A stretch of 64,000 nt of DNA from an uncultured bacterium (GTDB lineage: Bacteria; Bacillota; Clostridia; Lachnospirales; Lachnospiraceae), in the NCBI GenBank assembly GCA_947381965.1, contig CANCXX010000001.1, positions 1 to 64,000 on the forward strand. Direction: 5' to 3'. Of this stretch, positions 24,646-33,472 are shown in pieces; within the stretch, counting starts at the first letter, position 1, and every line of letters starts with the position of its first letter. The translations under genes and the position numbers were made by a program. The notes under the pieces are model-generated. The model ran no database searches, was not told where the DNA came from, and saw nothing but the letters and a program-made list of their open reading frames with translations.

Positions 24646-25853
24646 TCAGAGATTCCCCCTGACACTACACTTTTTTACTTTTCTAAATAACCTTTTAATT
24701 TTTCTTAATGGTGCTGTAAGCCTCCATGAATATCCACTTTTCATCGCATCAATCTCTTGTTGTTTATCCAAAATTTGCTCTGAAAGTTTTTCCAATTTCT
24801 TATCCATTTCTAATAATGAACCTGCCATAACAATGATTGAGTTTTCAAGCAACTCACTTTTATAGCCAGCACTACATTTATCTAATTTTGGACTGAAAAA
24901 TAATTCTTCTTTAGTATTAAAAAACTCTAATGCTATTTTATTATTCATTTCTTGATACATTTCCCATATTTTCAACTCTTGTTCATAGCTTAAATATTTA
25001 TCAATTTTTTTCACTGAGCCAATAGATTTTCTTTTTCCCCCAACAAACATTCCCTCCATAATAGATAAAAGAAAAACCTCATCCACTTTTTTCTCTCCAT
25101 ATTTTTCTGCCCAATAATTTACTAATCTCTTTATTTCCAGCATATCAATATTAAGTGACGGATTAATCAATTTATCATGTGAAATTTCAAAGTTATTACT
25201 TATGTCAATTCCTATACATTCTAAAAAATCTTCACAAATATCCTTATTTAAATTAATAATTTGATCATAATTTCTAATAATGATATTTTTTTTACCTATT
25301 ATTTTTTCTATTTGTTTAATATTTGTGTAATAATCTAAAGACATTTTTAAGTGCCATATTTGGTCTTTGCTTATTTCTGGACAATTAATCAGGTTTACTC
25401 CATTAACAATATAGTTATATGCTTCTCCCACCTTTAATGTCATATTAGAACATTTAACTAACTGTCGAAAAGTTGATTCAAAATAATCACATTGATTCCG
25501 TAAATAAACTATAACTATAATCTGAAGATCTGGGTCAAAATTTTTTAAATGTTGAAAAAAGTTTGTTTATCTTTTATTTCAAACCAAATCCTTTCTGATG
25601 ATATAAGCGTTTTTTCATTATTACTTATTAAGCTATAAATTTTCTTTGCTTTTTCTTCTAAAGATGTACATGCTGATAAATTATCTCCTAAATTTCCATC
25701 TGTGAATTCAAAAGATTCACTTGGTATACCTCCCATAGAAATGGGGTAAATTATACCTTTATTTTTTAATATATCCCTATTCTTATAACAGAACGACTGT
25801 ATAGCTGTTGTTCCAGTCTTCGAAGTACCAATATGAAAATACAATGTTTTCAT
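24646..25853 (-). pseudogene. Second sulfotransferase, interrupted by one -1 frameshift
   Basis: Two frames together encode a 402-residue homologue of the adjacent sulfotransferase: 25853 to about 25557 gives IGTSKTGTTAIQSFCYKN (PAPS loop) and ends at a stop at 25545, and the frame resumes through VIVYLRNQCDYFES to 24646. Joining them by slipping back one base at the six-T run (25555-25560) restores a collinear alignment without gaps to the intact neighbour. The run reads T TTT TTC in the first frame, a slippery heptamer, so programmed frameshifting, a recent mutation or a sequencing error are all possible. The tail again contains GYSWRLTAPLRKIKRLF. Confidence 0.75.
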
Positions 25854-26180
25854 TATCTATCTCCTAACTATTTAATCTATAAATTCTTAAGGATAAAAGT
25901 ATATATGTCCCAGTTTCTTCTAGAGCGTGTTTGAAAAATCATTTCCAACATGGGAAGCATTTTTCAAACACGCTCTAGAGCAAACATTTCAAAATTAGCC
26001 TATGTGAAACTGCGACATTCGGCTATAATTACTGTTAATTTCACGAGAATTTCTTTGCAAAAGTGAGTAATCTATCAAATGTACGCTGTAGTACTAGAAC
26101 ATTGAATAATTAATAACTATCCTATTATGTTTGGATAAAAATGAATAAGAATAAATATTTAGTTAGATATTTTATTTATG
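25854..26180. other. Non-coding, AT-rich gap holding a palindromic repeat
   Basis: No coding frame is supported. The stretch holds a 61-bp palindrome (25919-25979) and a second, weakly similar inverted end at 26070-26099, which together could delimit a 182-bp element. It lies between the truncated radical SAM copy and the frameshifted sulfotransferase. Confidence 0.6.
25918..26099. repeat. Candidate MITE-like element with a 21-bp palindromic end
   Basis: Arms 25919-25939 and 25959-25979 are perfect 21-bp complements (TAGAGCGTGTTTGAAAA core) around a 19-nt loop. The far end, read on the minus strand from 26099, begins TTCTAG and then AGCGT...TTTGA, like the left end TTCTAG-AGCGTG-TTTGA, so the ends are imperfect inverted repeats. 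No transposase is present. Insertion-sequence remnant or passive mobile element is an inference; a transcription terminator is an alternative for the palindrome alone. Confidence 0.4.
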
Positions 26181-27359
26181 CTATACAAGTGACCGTCTTT
26201 GTAATTCTTCATTTTCTTTCACTTGAACTTCTAATTTCTTTTGCATCTCACACTTTTCACTAAACAGATAATTAATTTGTTCTTTCAGTTCAGTTATTAC
26301 ATATCCCTCTTCATATTTAATATTCATCAATTCTTCATATTTCCTTTTTATCTCCAATGTTGTAAATTGAATTGCTTCCTGTTTTACATCAAATTCCCAA
26401 TTAAATACTCGCGAATCCTGACATATGGGCTCTTTAATAACATCTAAATATTCATTATTATAAGGATGACAAGGGTTAAGCATATTTTTAAATAATAACT
26501 TATCTTCTTGCGTTCCAAACCACTTAAATATAGGCCTTAATACAATATCATCTGCATCATATTCTATACACTTTTGTATAAATTGTGGAATTTGTCTAAA
26601 ATTACTATCTTGTATAACCATGATAATTCGAATTTTTCCCACTGCACCTTCATGCTTAAGTTTCGTAATATAGGCCATACTTTCCTCAAATTTATATAAA
26701 TCATCTCTACCCGCAAGATACCTATATGTTTCTCTATCAAAGCTATTTGGTGTTACGGATATTATATTACGGTTATTTGCAAGATGCTTTATTTTGTTCC
26801 AGTTTTCTTTCAAATAAGACACCATTCGTCTCAATAAACATATAGAATTCAGGGTCCTGTGGGTGAAATCTAGATAACATATCCAAAATTTCATGGGAAA
26901 CAAATAAATCTCCCATTCCATTTGTTGCAATATATTTTACCTTTCCAATATATGGCTCTATATTTTTTGTTATGATTTTTAGATCTTTTTTATATTCTTT
27001 ACTAGCATCAAAAAATTCATGCCTGCGTGACGGACACGCATGGTTACATCTTTCATCATAAGTCAAACTTATACGTAAAGGAATTGAAGGCAAATCTTCA
27101 TTTAGTTGTATTAACTCTTCTTCTTTAATTTCCAAAACGGGGCTTTTATTTATACAGTCTGGACAATATTGTTCATTACATCCAGCCAACTTCCCTTGAT
27201 AAATGCCTTTCTGATATAGTTAGCTTTATCGCTCTGCCATATTTCTTCTAAAGTATTCTTTTTCAAATTTCCGATTACTATGCCATTCCATGTACAAAAT
27301 TTAATATCCCCTCCAACAAACACATATGCAAATTCAAAGCACCTCCTGCAAGACCTCAT
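26181..27359 (-). pseudogene. Decayed radical SAM/SPASM paralogue (two frameshifts, lost cysteine, missing tail)
   Basis: Three overlapping frames (27359-27150, 27189-26773, 26930-26181) align end to end with the intact gene at 27423-28688. One base is lost near 27185 and one gained near 26820, so the final frame is restored. The radical SAM motif reads CNHACPSR where the intact copy has CNHACPSC, so the third iron-sulfur ligand is gone. The C-terminus stops before the WKLTAPLR tail. ATG 27359 retains a good GGAG site. Substitutions are spread throughout, indicating an old tandem duplication now decaying rather than a sequencing error. Confidence 0.85.
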
Positions 27360-27422
27360 TTTTTTCTCCTGTCATACATAATTAAAAAATAATATAATTT
27401 TTTAAATTCATATTTTTTCATC

Positions 27423-28688
27423 TTACTTCTTAAATATCCTTCTAATCTTTCTTAATGGAGCCGTCAATTTCCAACTATATCCATTCTTCATAGCTTCTTT
27501 TATTTGTATTTCATTAAACAACTGTTTTTGTAATTCAGCATTTACTTCCATTTGATAGATTAATTGTTTCTGAATATTATAATTTTCACTAGTTTGGCAG
27601 TTTATCTTGTCTTTTAATTCATTTATTCCACTTTTTTCACTAATATCAGAATTTTTCAATTCTTCATATTTTCTTTTCATTTCCAAAGTCGGAAATGGTA
27701 TAGCCTCCTGCTCTACATCAAATCCCCAATTATACACCCTTGGATCCTGACATATAGGATCTTGTATAACTTCTAAATATTCTTGATAATAAGGATGGCA
27801 AGGATTCAATACATTCTTATATAATAATTCATCTTCCTGCATTCCAAACCACTTAAAAATGGGTCTGAGTACAATATCATCAGCATCATATTCTATACAT
27901 TTTTTAATAAATTGCGGTATCTGTCTAAAATTACTATCCTGAATAACCATAATAATCCGTATTCTACCAATTGCTCCTTCATGCTTAAGTTTTGTGATAA
28001 ATGCCATACTTTCTTCAAATTTTTCCAGATCATCTCTTCCTGCTAAATATTTATAAGTTTCACGATCAAAGCTATTTGGAGTTATGGACACTATATTGCG
28101 TTTATTCGCAAGGTGTTTTATTTTTTCCCAATTATTTTTAAATAAAACTCCATTAGTTTCAATAAACATATAAAACTCTGGATCACTTGGACGAAATCTG
28201 GACAACATATTTAATATTTCATGAGAAACAAATAAATCTCCGATTCCATTTGTTGCTATATGTTTCACCCGTCCTATATACGGTTCTATATTTTGTGTTA
28301 TAATTTCTAGATCCTCCAAATATTCCTTACTTGCACAAAAAAATTCGTGCCTGCATGATGGACATGCATGGTTACATCTTTCATCATAAGCTAAACTGAT
28401 TTGTGAAGGAATCTCAGGCAAGTCTGTATACAAACGTCTTAAATCTTCTTCATCTATGTCTAATGTGGTACTTTCATTAATACAGTCCGGACAATATTGT
28501 TCATTACATCCAAGCAGTTCTCCTCTGACAAAAGCCTTCCTAACCTTTTCCGCTTCTGCGCTATGCCAGATTTCCTCTAATGTATTTCTTTTCAAATTCC
28601 CAATAACAATACCATTCCAAGGGCAAAATCTAACATCACCACCCACAAATACATATGCATACTCAAAACATTTTTTACAAGATTTCAT
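27423..28688 (-). CDS. Radical SAM protein with N-terminal SPASM-like cysteines and WKLTAPLR tail
   Basis: A 421-residue predicted radical SAM enzyme. Residues 1-65 carry CKKC, FCPW and CNEQYCPDC, a SPASM-like auxiliary-cluster pattern. SPASM domains normally follow the radical SAM core, but here it comes first. The CX3CX2C motif CNHACPSC lies near residue 97, followed by NGIGDLF and IETNGVLF, typical barrel strands. Residues 340-400 form a coiled coil and the end is GYSWKLTAPLRKIRRIF, the tail shared with the sulfotransferases. Such enzymes modify sugars or peptides, or carry out radical dehydration or epimerisation; the substrate is unknown. AAAGGAG precedes ATG 28688. Confidence 0.82.
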   Translation of the reverse strand: MKSCKKCFEYAYVFVGGDVRFCPWNGIVIGNLKRNTLEEIWHSAEAEKVRKAFVRGELLGCNEQYCPDCINESTTLDIDEEDLRRLYTDLPEIPSQISLAYDERCNHACPSCRHEFFCASKEYLEDLEIITQNIEPYIGRVKHIATNGIGDLFVSHEILNMLSRFRPSDPEFYMFIETNGVLFKNNWEKIKHLANKRNIVSITPNSFDRETYKYLAGRDDLEKFEESMAFITKLKHEGAIGRIRIIMVIQDSNFRQIPQFIKKCIEYDADDIVLRPIFKWFGMQEDELLYKNVLNPCHPYYQEYLEVIQDPICQDPRVYNWGFDVEQEAIPFPTLEMKRKYEELKNSDISEKSGINELKDKINCQTSENYNIQKQLIYQMEVNAELQKQLFNEIQIKEAMKNGYSWKLTAPLRKIRRIFKK

Positions 28689-28713
28689 TTTTTCTCCTTT
28701 ATACATTCAATAT

Positions 28714-31700
28714 TTATTTTCTACTAATCTTTGCTCTGACCAAAGCTTTCACTGTTGCAATACTTTTTTCCATTTTATAAAATGAATTGACTAAACCAAA
28801 TTTTCCAAACATAATCATGTTACGTATGGGCTGTTTTTGATACTCATAAAACATTTGTATCCTTTCATCCCTCCAATAAGCTCCTCCTAAAATTTTATCA
28901 ACTGTAAAAAAATGTTGCTGCCGAAATATAAATCCTATAAATCTATAAAAAAAATTTTTGCGATAATAGAACTCCCTAATATCATAATAATTTTTTTCAA
29001 CCTTATAGGCATTATCATCCGAAGCAGAAATATTTCTTTTTCCAACTCTGTAATGTCCCATTACTTCATCTGTTCGATAAACTGCATATTTTTTCATTAA
29101 CCGTAAAGGAAGTACCATATCTGCGCATATACCCAAATCATCATTAAACCCTCCCATTTCTAATATAGCCGCTCTATTCATAACAGTTCCATTGGACGGT
29201 AATGAAACCCCCACTGCTCCTGTTATCATAAATTCAATTCTCCTAACTCTTATCAACACTGGAATCCTTTTTTCCTGCTTTTCATATATCTCTTCATCTC
29301 TAATCTTTAACTCATTTTTCCAATAGTTATCTTCTTTTATATTTTCTGAATAAAAAGATAAATATGATGAAGAAATATACCCAATATTTTTTCCAATTCT
29401 TTTTGTATAGAGTTCAAGAATTCTTTCTATTCTGCTTAGATAGCCCTTAACCAATAGATCATCACTATGTACCATAGAAACCCATTTGCCGCGCGCTAGC
29501 TCAATCCCTCTATTATAGTTTCCCGCAACTCCTATATTTTTTTCGTTACGATAATACAAAATTCTTGGATTATTTATTTTACGAATAAGCCTTTCTATTT
29601 CATTAACAACTCCATATTCCAATTCCTCATTGTCAACAACTACTATTTCCCATGGATGTTTTATATCTTCTTGCTGTAAAATACTGTTAATAGTATCTTC
29701 TAACAAGTCTGCACGCTTATATACTGGTATCACTATTGTAATCCATGGTTCTTGTATATGGTTTAAATTCCCGAATACCAATCTTGATGGAACTTCATCT
29801 TTTGGAACAATACAATTCACATTTGCTTCAAAATTAATTCCGTTATATTTCCCAAAAGATTTTTTTATATTCTTACTTATGTTTTTTACTTTTCTCACAG
29901 AAAACTTGGCAAATTTACCAATTGCCTTATCTTTATAAAACAACAAAAATCTTCCAAATTTTTTAGGACTTTTTGCAATTAAAAGATTATTTTGGGCTAT
30001 ATTCTTTTTCTTATCAGCAATCAAAAAGGCATTTTGCATTTTAAGATTTATAATACGTTGTTTGGTAAATGGATCCCAAAAGCTGCCTTTTAAATCAACT
30101 ACTTTTGCCTTTTCTTCTTCACATATACCTGGCATATTTTGAACAATTTTTTCTAACTTATTTGTCCACTTATCTATATAATATTCAATTCCAAATATAT
30201 GATTAAAATTACTAATATCATAAATTATATCAATACATCCAATACAATTTATTTTTTTTTTGTCTATATATCTAAAAATCTTTTCTACTAAATCTTCTTC
30301 ATACATCATGTTATGTAAATCATGGTCATAATATAGATTTTTAATAAATTGGATAGAATAGATTACCGTACCTACTGCATATATATTTATAAAATACCTT
30401 AACAAAATATCTATATTATTATCATATATGTATGTACCTTCCTTTTCTTCTCCTCTCCAATTGTTCTCAATTACAATAATATCAGCTTCCTTTTTTAAAA
30501 ATGGTAATAAACCTCCAATTTTTTGAAATTGTATTATAAATTCCGGTTGATTTATCCATACATATTCATAGTTCTCACATATAAAATAAATAGTGTTTAT
30601 TACATCTTTTGGAGTATTTGCAAAATGTAAATTTAATATCTCTAATTTAAAAAATTTTTCATCTATTACAATCTTATCTACTTTAGATTTATTACAAATG
30701 TATACATTTATCCTACTTTGTGCAATATTTGAAATTTGCATGCGTAAATATATATTTAGCAATTCAACAGAAGCCTTATCTACCCAAATAATAACTGCTA
30801 ATTTGTTCTTAAAAAAATTTTCTCTACACTTTTCTAATTTTTGAAGGCTCCTATTTAAATTAAAATATTCACGTTCTTTATTTGGTATTTCCCTTGTGAT
30901 GTGTGCTAATTCTTCACTTGTAATATAGGTTGTATTAACTATATCTCTGTATGAATAATTAACAGCATTATCGCAAATTATAGTTGAAAGTCTATCAACT
31001 TTCCATTGCACATTATTATTTACACTTTTTAGAATAACATCCATTACTTTCTCTATTCTTGTAAGCTCAAATTTTCCATTATTCCTATCATTTAACCATG
31101 TAGCTTCTACTTCCAATTCTATTAAGCTAACATTCCTACTTATTCCTAATATGGATGCTTCAATTATAAAATCTCTTTCTTCTATAAATTTTATTAAATA
31201 TTCTATAATTCCTTGTGACTGATACCTTGAGTTTCTACCACGAAATCCCAGCGCAACGCTAGTAGCTAAAACTTTATTTGCCCTTTCAAAACAATCTATC
31301 AACTTTTTTTCTTCATATGTTCCAAAAATATCATCAAATACTAATACATCGTCAAAACAAATTTTTTCTATAAATCTAGAGATTTCATCTATATTATCCT
31401 CAGGCTTTATTTCAATACATATAATCAATCTATATCCATTTTCATTTGCTTTCTTACAAAATAAATTCAATATTTCTATTTGGTCATTAATTGTAACTGT
31501 CAAACGAAGAAAATTAACTTTTGGAATCTTAATTAAATTTTCAATTTTAAAACTTCTATAATCAATAATTGAAACAGAATATTCCCTTTCAGAGCTGAGA
31601 TATTTAACCGGAATTTGGTTTAACGTTTCGTACGAACTACCACCATTTACATACTTTCCACCACCAATCACTCCAATATCTATAACATCAGCCCCAATAA

Positions 31701-31812
31701 GTGACAATTCACCTATCCATCCTTGTAACTGTTTTTCATTTCCACAAAATTTCCACTGATTTCTATAACCTCCCTCATGAATTGTACAATCAAATAACTT
31801 TACTTTTTTCAT
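28714..31812 (-). CDS. Aldolase-like domain fused to a GT2 glycosyltransferase
   Basis: A 1032-residue, very AT-rich gene. Residues 1-290 resemble the HMGL/DRE-TIM aldolase encoded at 35906-36919: FDCTIHEGGYRN lines up with LDCTLRDGGYIN, but catalytic Arg-12 and metal ligand Asp-13 are His and Glu, and the HxH metal pair (GYHGHNN) is GFRGRNS. The domain is probably not an active aldolase. Residues 310-600 are a poorly conserved middle part that may be a degenerate GT-A fold. Residues 690-960 are a clear GT2: TIVIPVYKRADLL, VVVDNEEL, SMVHSDDLL (DxD), close to the GT2 at 40665-41756. AGGGGA precedes the ATG. Confidence 0.8.
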   Translation of the reverse strand: MKKVKLFDCTIHEGGYRNQWKFCGNEKQLQGWIGELSLIGADVIDIGVIGGGKYVNGGSSYETLNQIPVKYLSSEREYSVSIIDYRSFKIENLIKIPKVNFLRLTVTINDQIEILNLFCKKANENGYRLIICIEIKPEDNIDEISRFIEKICFDDVLVFDDIFGTYEEKKLIDCFERANKVLATSVALGFRGRNSRYQSQGIIEYLIKFIEERDFIIEASILGISRNVSLIELEVEATWLNDRNNGKFELTRIEKVMDVILKSVNNNVQWKVDRLSTIICDNAVNYSYRDIVNTTYITSEELAHITREIPNKEREYFNLNRSLQKLEKCRENFFKNKLAVIIWVDKASVELLNIYLRMQISNIAQSRINVYICNKSKVDKIVIDEKFFKLEILNLHFANTPKDVINTIYFICENYEYVWINQPEFIIQFQKIGGLLPFLKKEADIIVIENNWRGEEKEGTYIYDNNIDILLRYFINIYAVGTVIYSIQFIKNLYYDHDLHNMMYEEDLVEKIFRYIDKKKINCIGCIDIIYDISNFNHIFGIEYYIDKWTNKLEKIVQNMPGICEEEKAKVVDLKGSFWDPFTKQRIINLKMQNAFLIADKKKNIAQNNLLIAKSPKKFGRFLLFYKDKAIGKFAKFSVRKVKNISKNIKKSFGKYNGINFEANVNCIVPKDEVPSRLVFGNLNHIQEPWITIVIPVYKRADLLEDTINSILQQEDIKHPWEIVVVDNEELEYGVVNEIERLIRKINNPRILYYRNEKNIGVAGNYNRGIELARGKWVSMVHSDDLLVKGYLSRIERILELYTKRIGKNIGYISSSYLSFYSENIKEDNYWKNELKIRDEEIYEKQEKRIPVLIRVRRIEFMITGAVGVSLPSNGTVMNRAAILEMGGFNDDLGICADMVLPLRLMKKYAVYRTDEVMGHYRVGKRNISASDDNAYKVEKNYYDIREFYYRKNFFYRFIGFIFRQQHFFTVDKILGGAYWRDERIQMFYEYQKQPIRNMIMFGKFGLVNSFYKMEKSIATVKALVRAKISRK

Positions 31813-31901
31813 AATATCCCCTGTACCAATTTTATTTTATCTATATTATTTATACCAATAAACATCCCTATATTTAATTTGCTTACAAGTCTTATCTCAC
31901 A

Positions 31902-32678
31902 CTACCACAATTTCCACGGAGCCTCTCCTCTCCCCCAAAGCTCTTCCAAATACGCCCTGTCATGAACAGTATCCATTGGTGACCAAAACCCTTCATGACA
32001 ATATGCCATCATTTGTCCGTCACCTGCAAGCCTCTCAAATGGCATTGCTTCCAGCATTTCACTTCCATCCCCCAGATAATCAAAGACCCTATGGTTAAAT
32101 ACCATATACCCAATATTCACCCATGACTGATCTTTCCTTGCCTTTTCCTTAAAATTTAATATCTCTCCGGTTCCTTCATTGATTTTAATTGCTCCAAAAC
32201 GACCATCCGGTTTTACAACGGAAATAGTTGCCAATTTCCCATGAGATCTGTGGAATTTAAGTAGTTCATCTATATTTATATTTCCTACCCCATCTCCATA
32301 GGTAAGCATAAATTCCTCGTCGTCTCCAATATAATCTTTAATTTTTAAAATTCTCCCTGCAGTCAGCGTTTTCAATCCTGTATTTGCCAATGTAATCTTC
32401 CATGGCTCTATATCTTCTAAATAACTTTCTGTCTCCCGTTCACCCAGCCTGTAACTTGTTGTTCTGCGATATCTGTTATAATAAACAAAATAGTCTTTAA
32501 TCATCTGCCCTTTATATCCACAACAGATAACAAATTCATGAAACCCAAAAGAAGAATAAATTTTCATAATATGCCATAGAATTGGATAACCGCCTATTTC
32601 AACCATTGGCTTGGGCTTGCTCTGTGTTTCTTCACTAAGCCTTGTTCCCATCCCTCCTGCTAATAACACAACCTTCAT
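31902..32678 (-). CDS. rfbF: Glucose-1-phosphate cytidylyltransferase
   Basis: A 258-residue nucleotidyltransferase. LLAGGMGTRLSEETQSKPKPMVEIGG (signature), GYPILWHIMKIYSSFGFHEFVICCGYKGQMIKDYF and TYGDGVGNINIDELL match RfbF, which makes CDP-glucose from CTP and glucose 1-phosphate, the first step to CDP-3,6-dideoxyhexoses. The length is normal. It lies 3 bp after a diverged paralogue and 89 bp before the fusion gene. A CDP-glucose 4,6-dehydratase (RfbG), the usual next enzyme, is not in the window. Confidence 0.9.
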   Translation of the reverse strand: MKVVLLAGGMGTRLSEETQSKPKPMVEIGGYPILWHIMKIYSSFGFHEFVICCGYKGQMIKDYFVYYNRYRRTTSYRLGERETESYLEDIEPWKITLANTGLKTLTAGRILKIKDYIGDDEEFMLTYGDGVGNINIDELLKFHRSHGKLATISVVKPDGRFGAIKINEGTGEILNFKEKARKDQSWVNIGYMVFNHRVFDYLGDGSEMLEAMPFERLAGDGQMMAYCHEGFWSPMDTVHDRAYLEELWGRGEAPWKLW

Positions 32679-32681
32679 AAT

Positions 32682-33452
32682 TTACCACACTTTCCATGGC
32701 GCCCTGTTTTCTTTCCACAATGTCTCAGCTTCTACCTTCTTTTTAAAAGTATCTATCGCCATATAAAAATCATGATGCTTATAAGCCTTTACCTGTCTTG
32801 CCTGTTCCATTCGCTCCATACAGATACCTTCCAGGTCATCTCCACTTTGTATATAGTCAAACACTTTTCTGTTAAAAATAAATGTACCTGCGCTTGTCCA
32901 TATATTATTCCCCATCTCGTTTGGGCTTTGCTTTCCTAACAAATCCATATTTGAATCAATTGACAAAAGATGACTTCTGCCTGTTGGTTTAGCCACCACC
33001 GCCATACCCTCTACATTTTGTTTATAATACTCATTTATAAAATGCTGTACATCTATATTTGAAAGGACATCTCCATATGTAACTAGAAATTCATCTTCGT
33101 CAATATAATTTTTTACTAATGAAAGTCTGTCTCCTGTAGATGTATGTAAACCAGTGTCTTTAATTGTTACATTCCAGTTTTCTGTTTTCTTTTTATGAAT
33201 CTCTATCTGATTCGTTTGAAGATTGACAGTGATGTCGGATTGGTATAAATAAAAATCGGCAAAGTAATCCTTAATCATATTTACCTTATATCCGCCGCAA
33301 ATAATAAAATCAGTAATCCCATATACACTGTAATTTTTCATGATATGCCATAAAATCGGCTTTTCCCCTATCGTTGCCATAGGCTTAGGCACACCTGTAG
33401 TCCCATCTTCAATTGTACTTGCCTTTCCACCTGCCAAAATTATAACCTTCAT
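32682..33452 (-). CDS. Diverged RfbF-like nucleotidyltransferase
   Basis: A 256-residue paralogue of the adjacent rfbF: the same fold, length and ending (APWKVW versus APWKLW), with KPMATIGEKPILWHIMK and TYGDVLSNIDVQHF. The nucleotide-binding signature reads LAGGKASTIEDG in place of LAGGxGTRLxEE, losing the G-T-R triad. It may accept a different sugar phosphate, or act as a regulatory subunit. GGGGAG lies upstream of ATG 33452. The pairing of an intact and a diverged copy is seen elsewhere in this locus (aldolase, transketolase). Confidence 0.8.
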   Translation of the reverse strand: MKVIILAGGKASTIEDGTTGVPKPMATIGEKPILWHIMKNYSVYGITDFIICGGYKVNMIKDYFADFYLYQSDITVNLQTNQIEIHKKKTENWNVTIKDTGLHTSTGDRLSLVKNYIDEDEFLVTYGDVLSNIDVQHFINEYYKQNVEGMAVVAKPTGRSHLLSIDSNMDLLGKQSPNEMGNNIWTSAGTFIFNRKVFDYIQSGDDLEGICMERMEQARQVKAYKHHDFYMAIDTFKKKVEAETLWKENRAPWKVW

Positions 33453-33472
33453 TGATTTCTCCCCTTTTCAAC

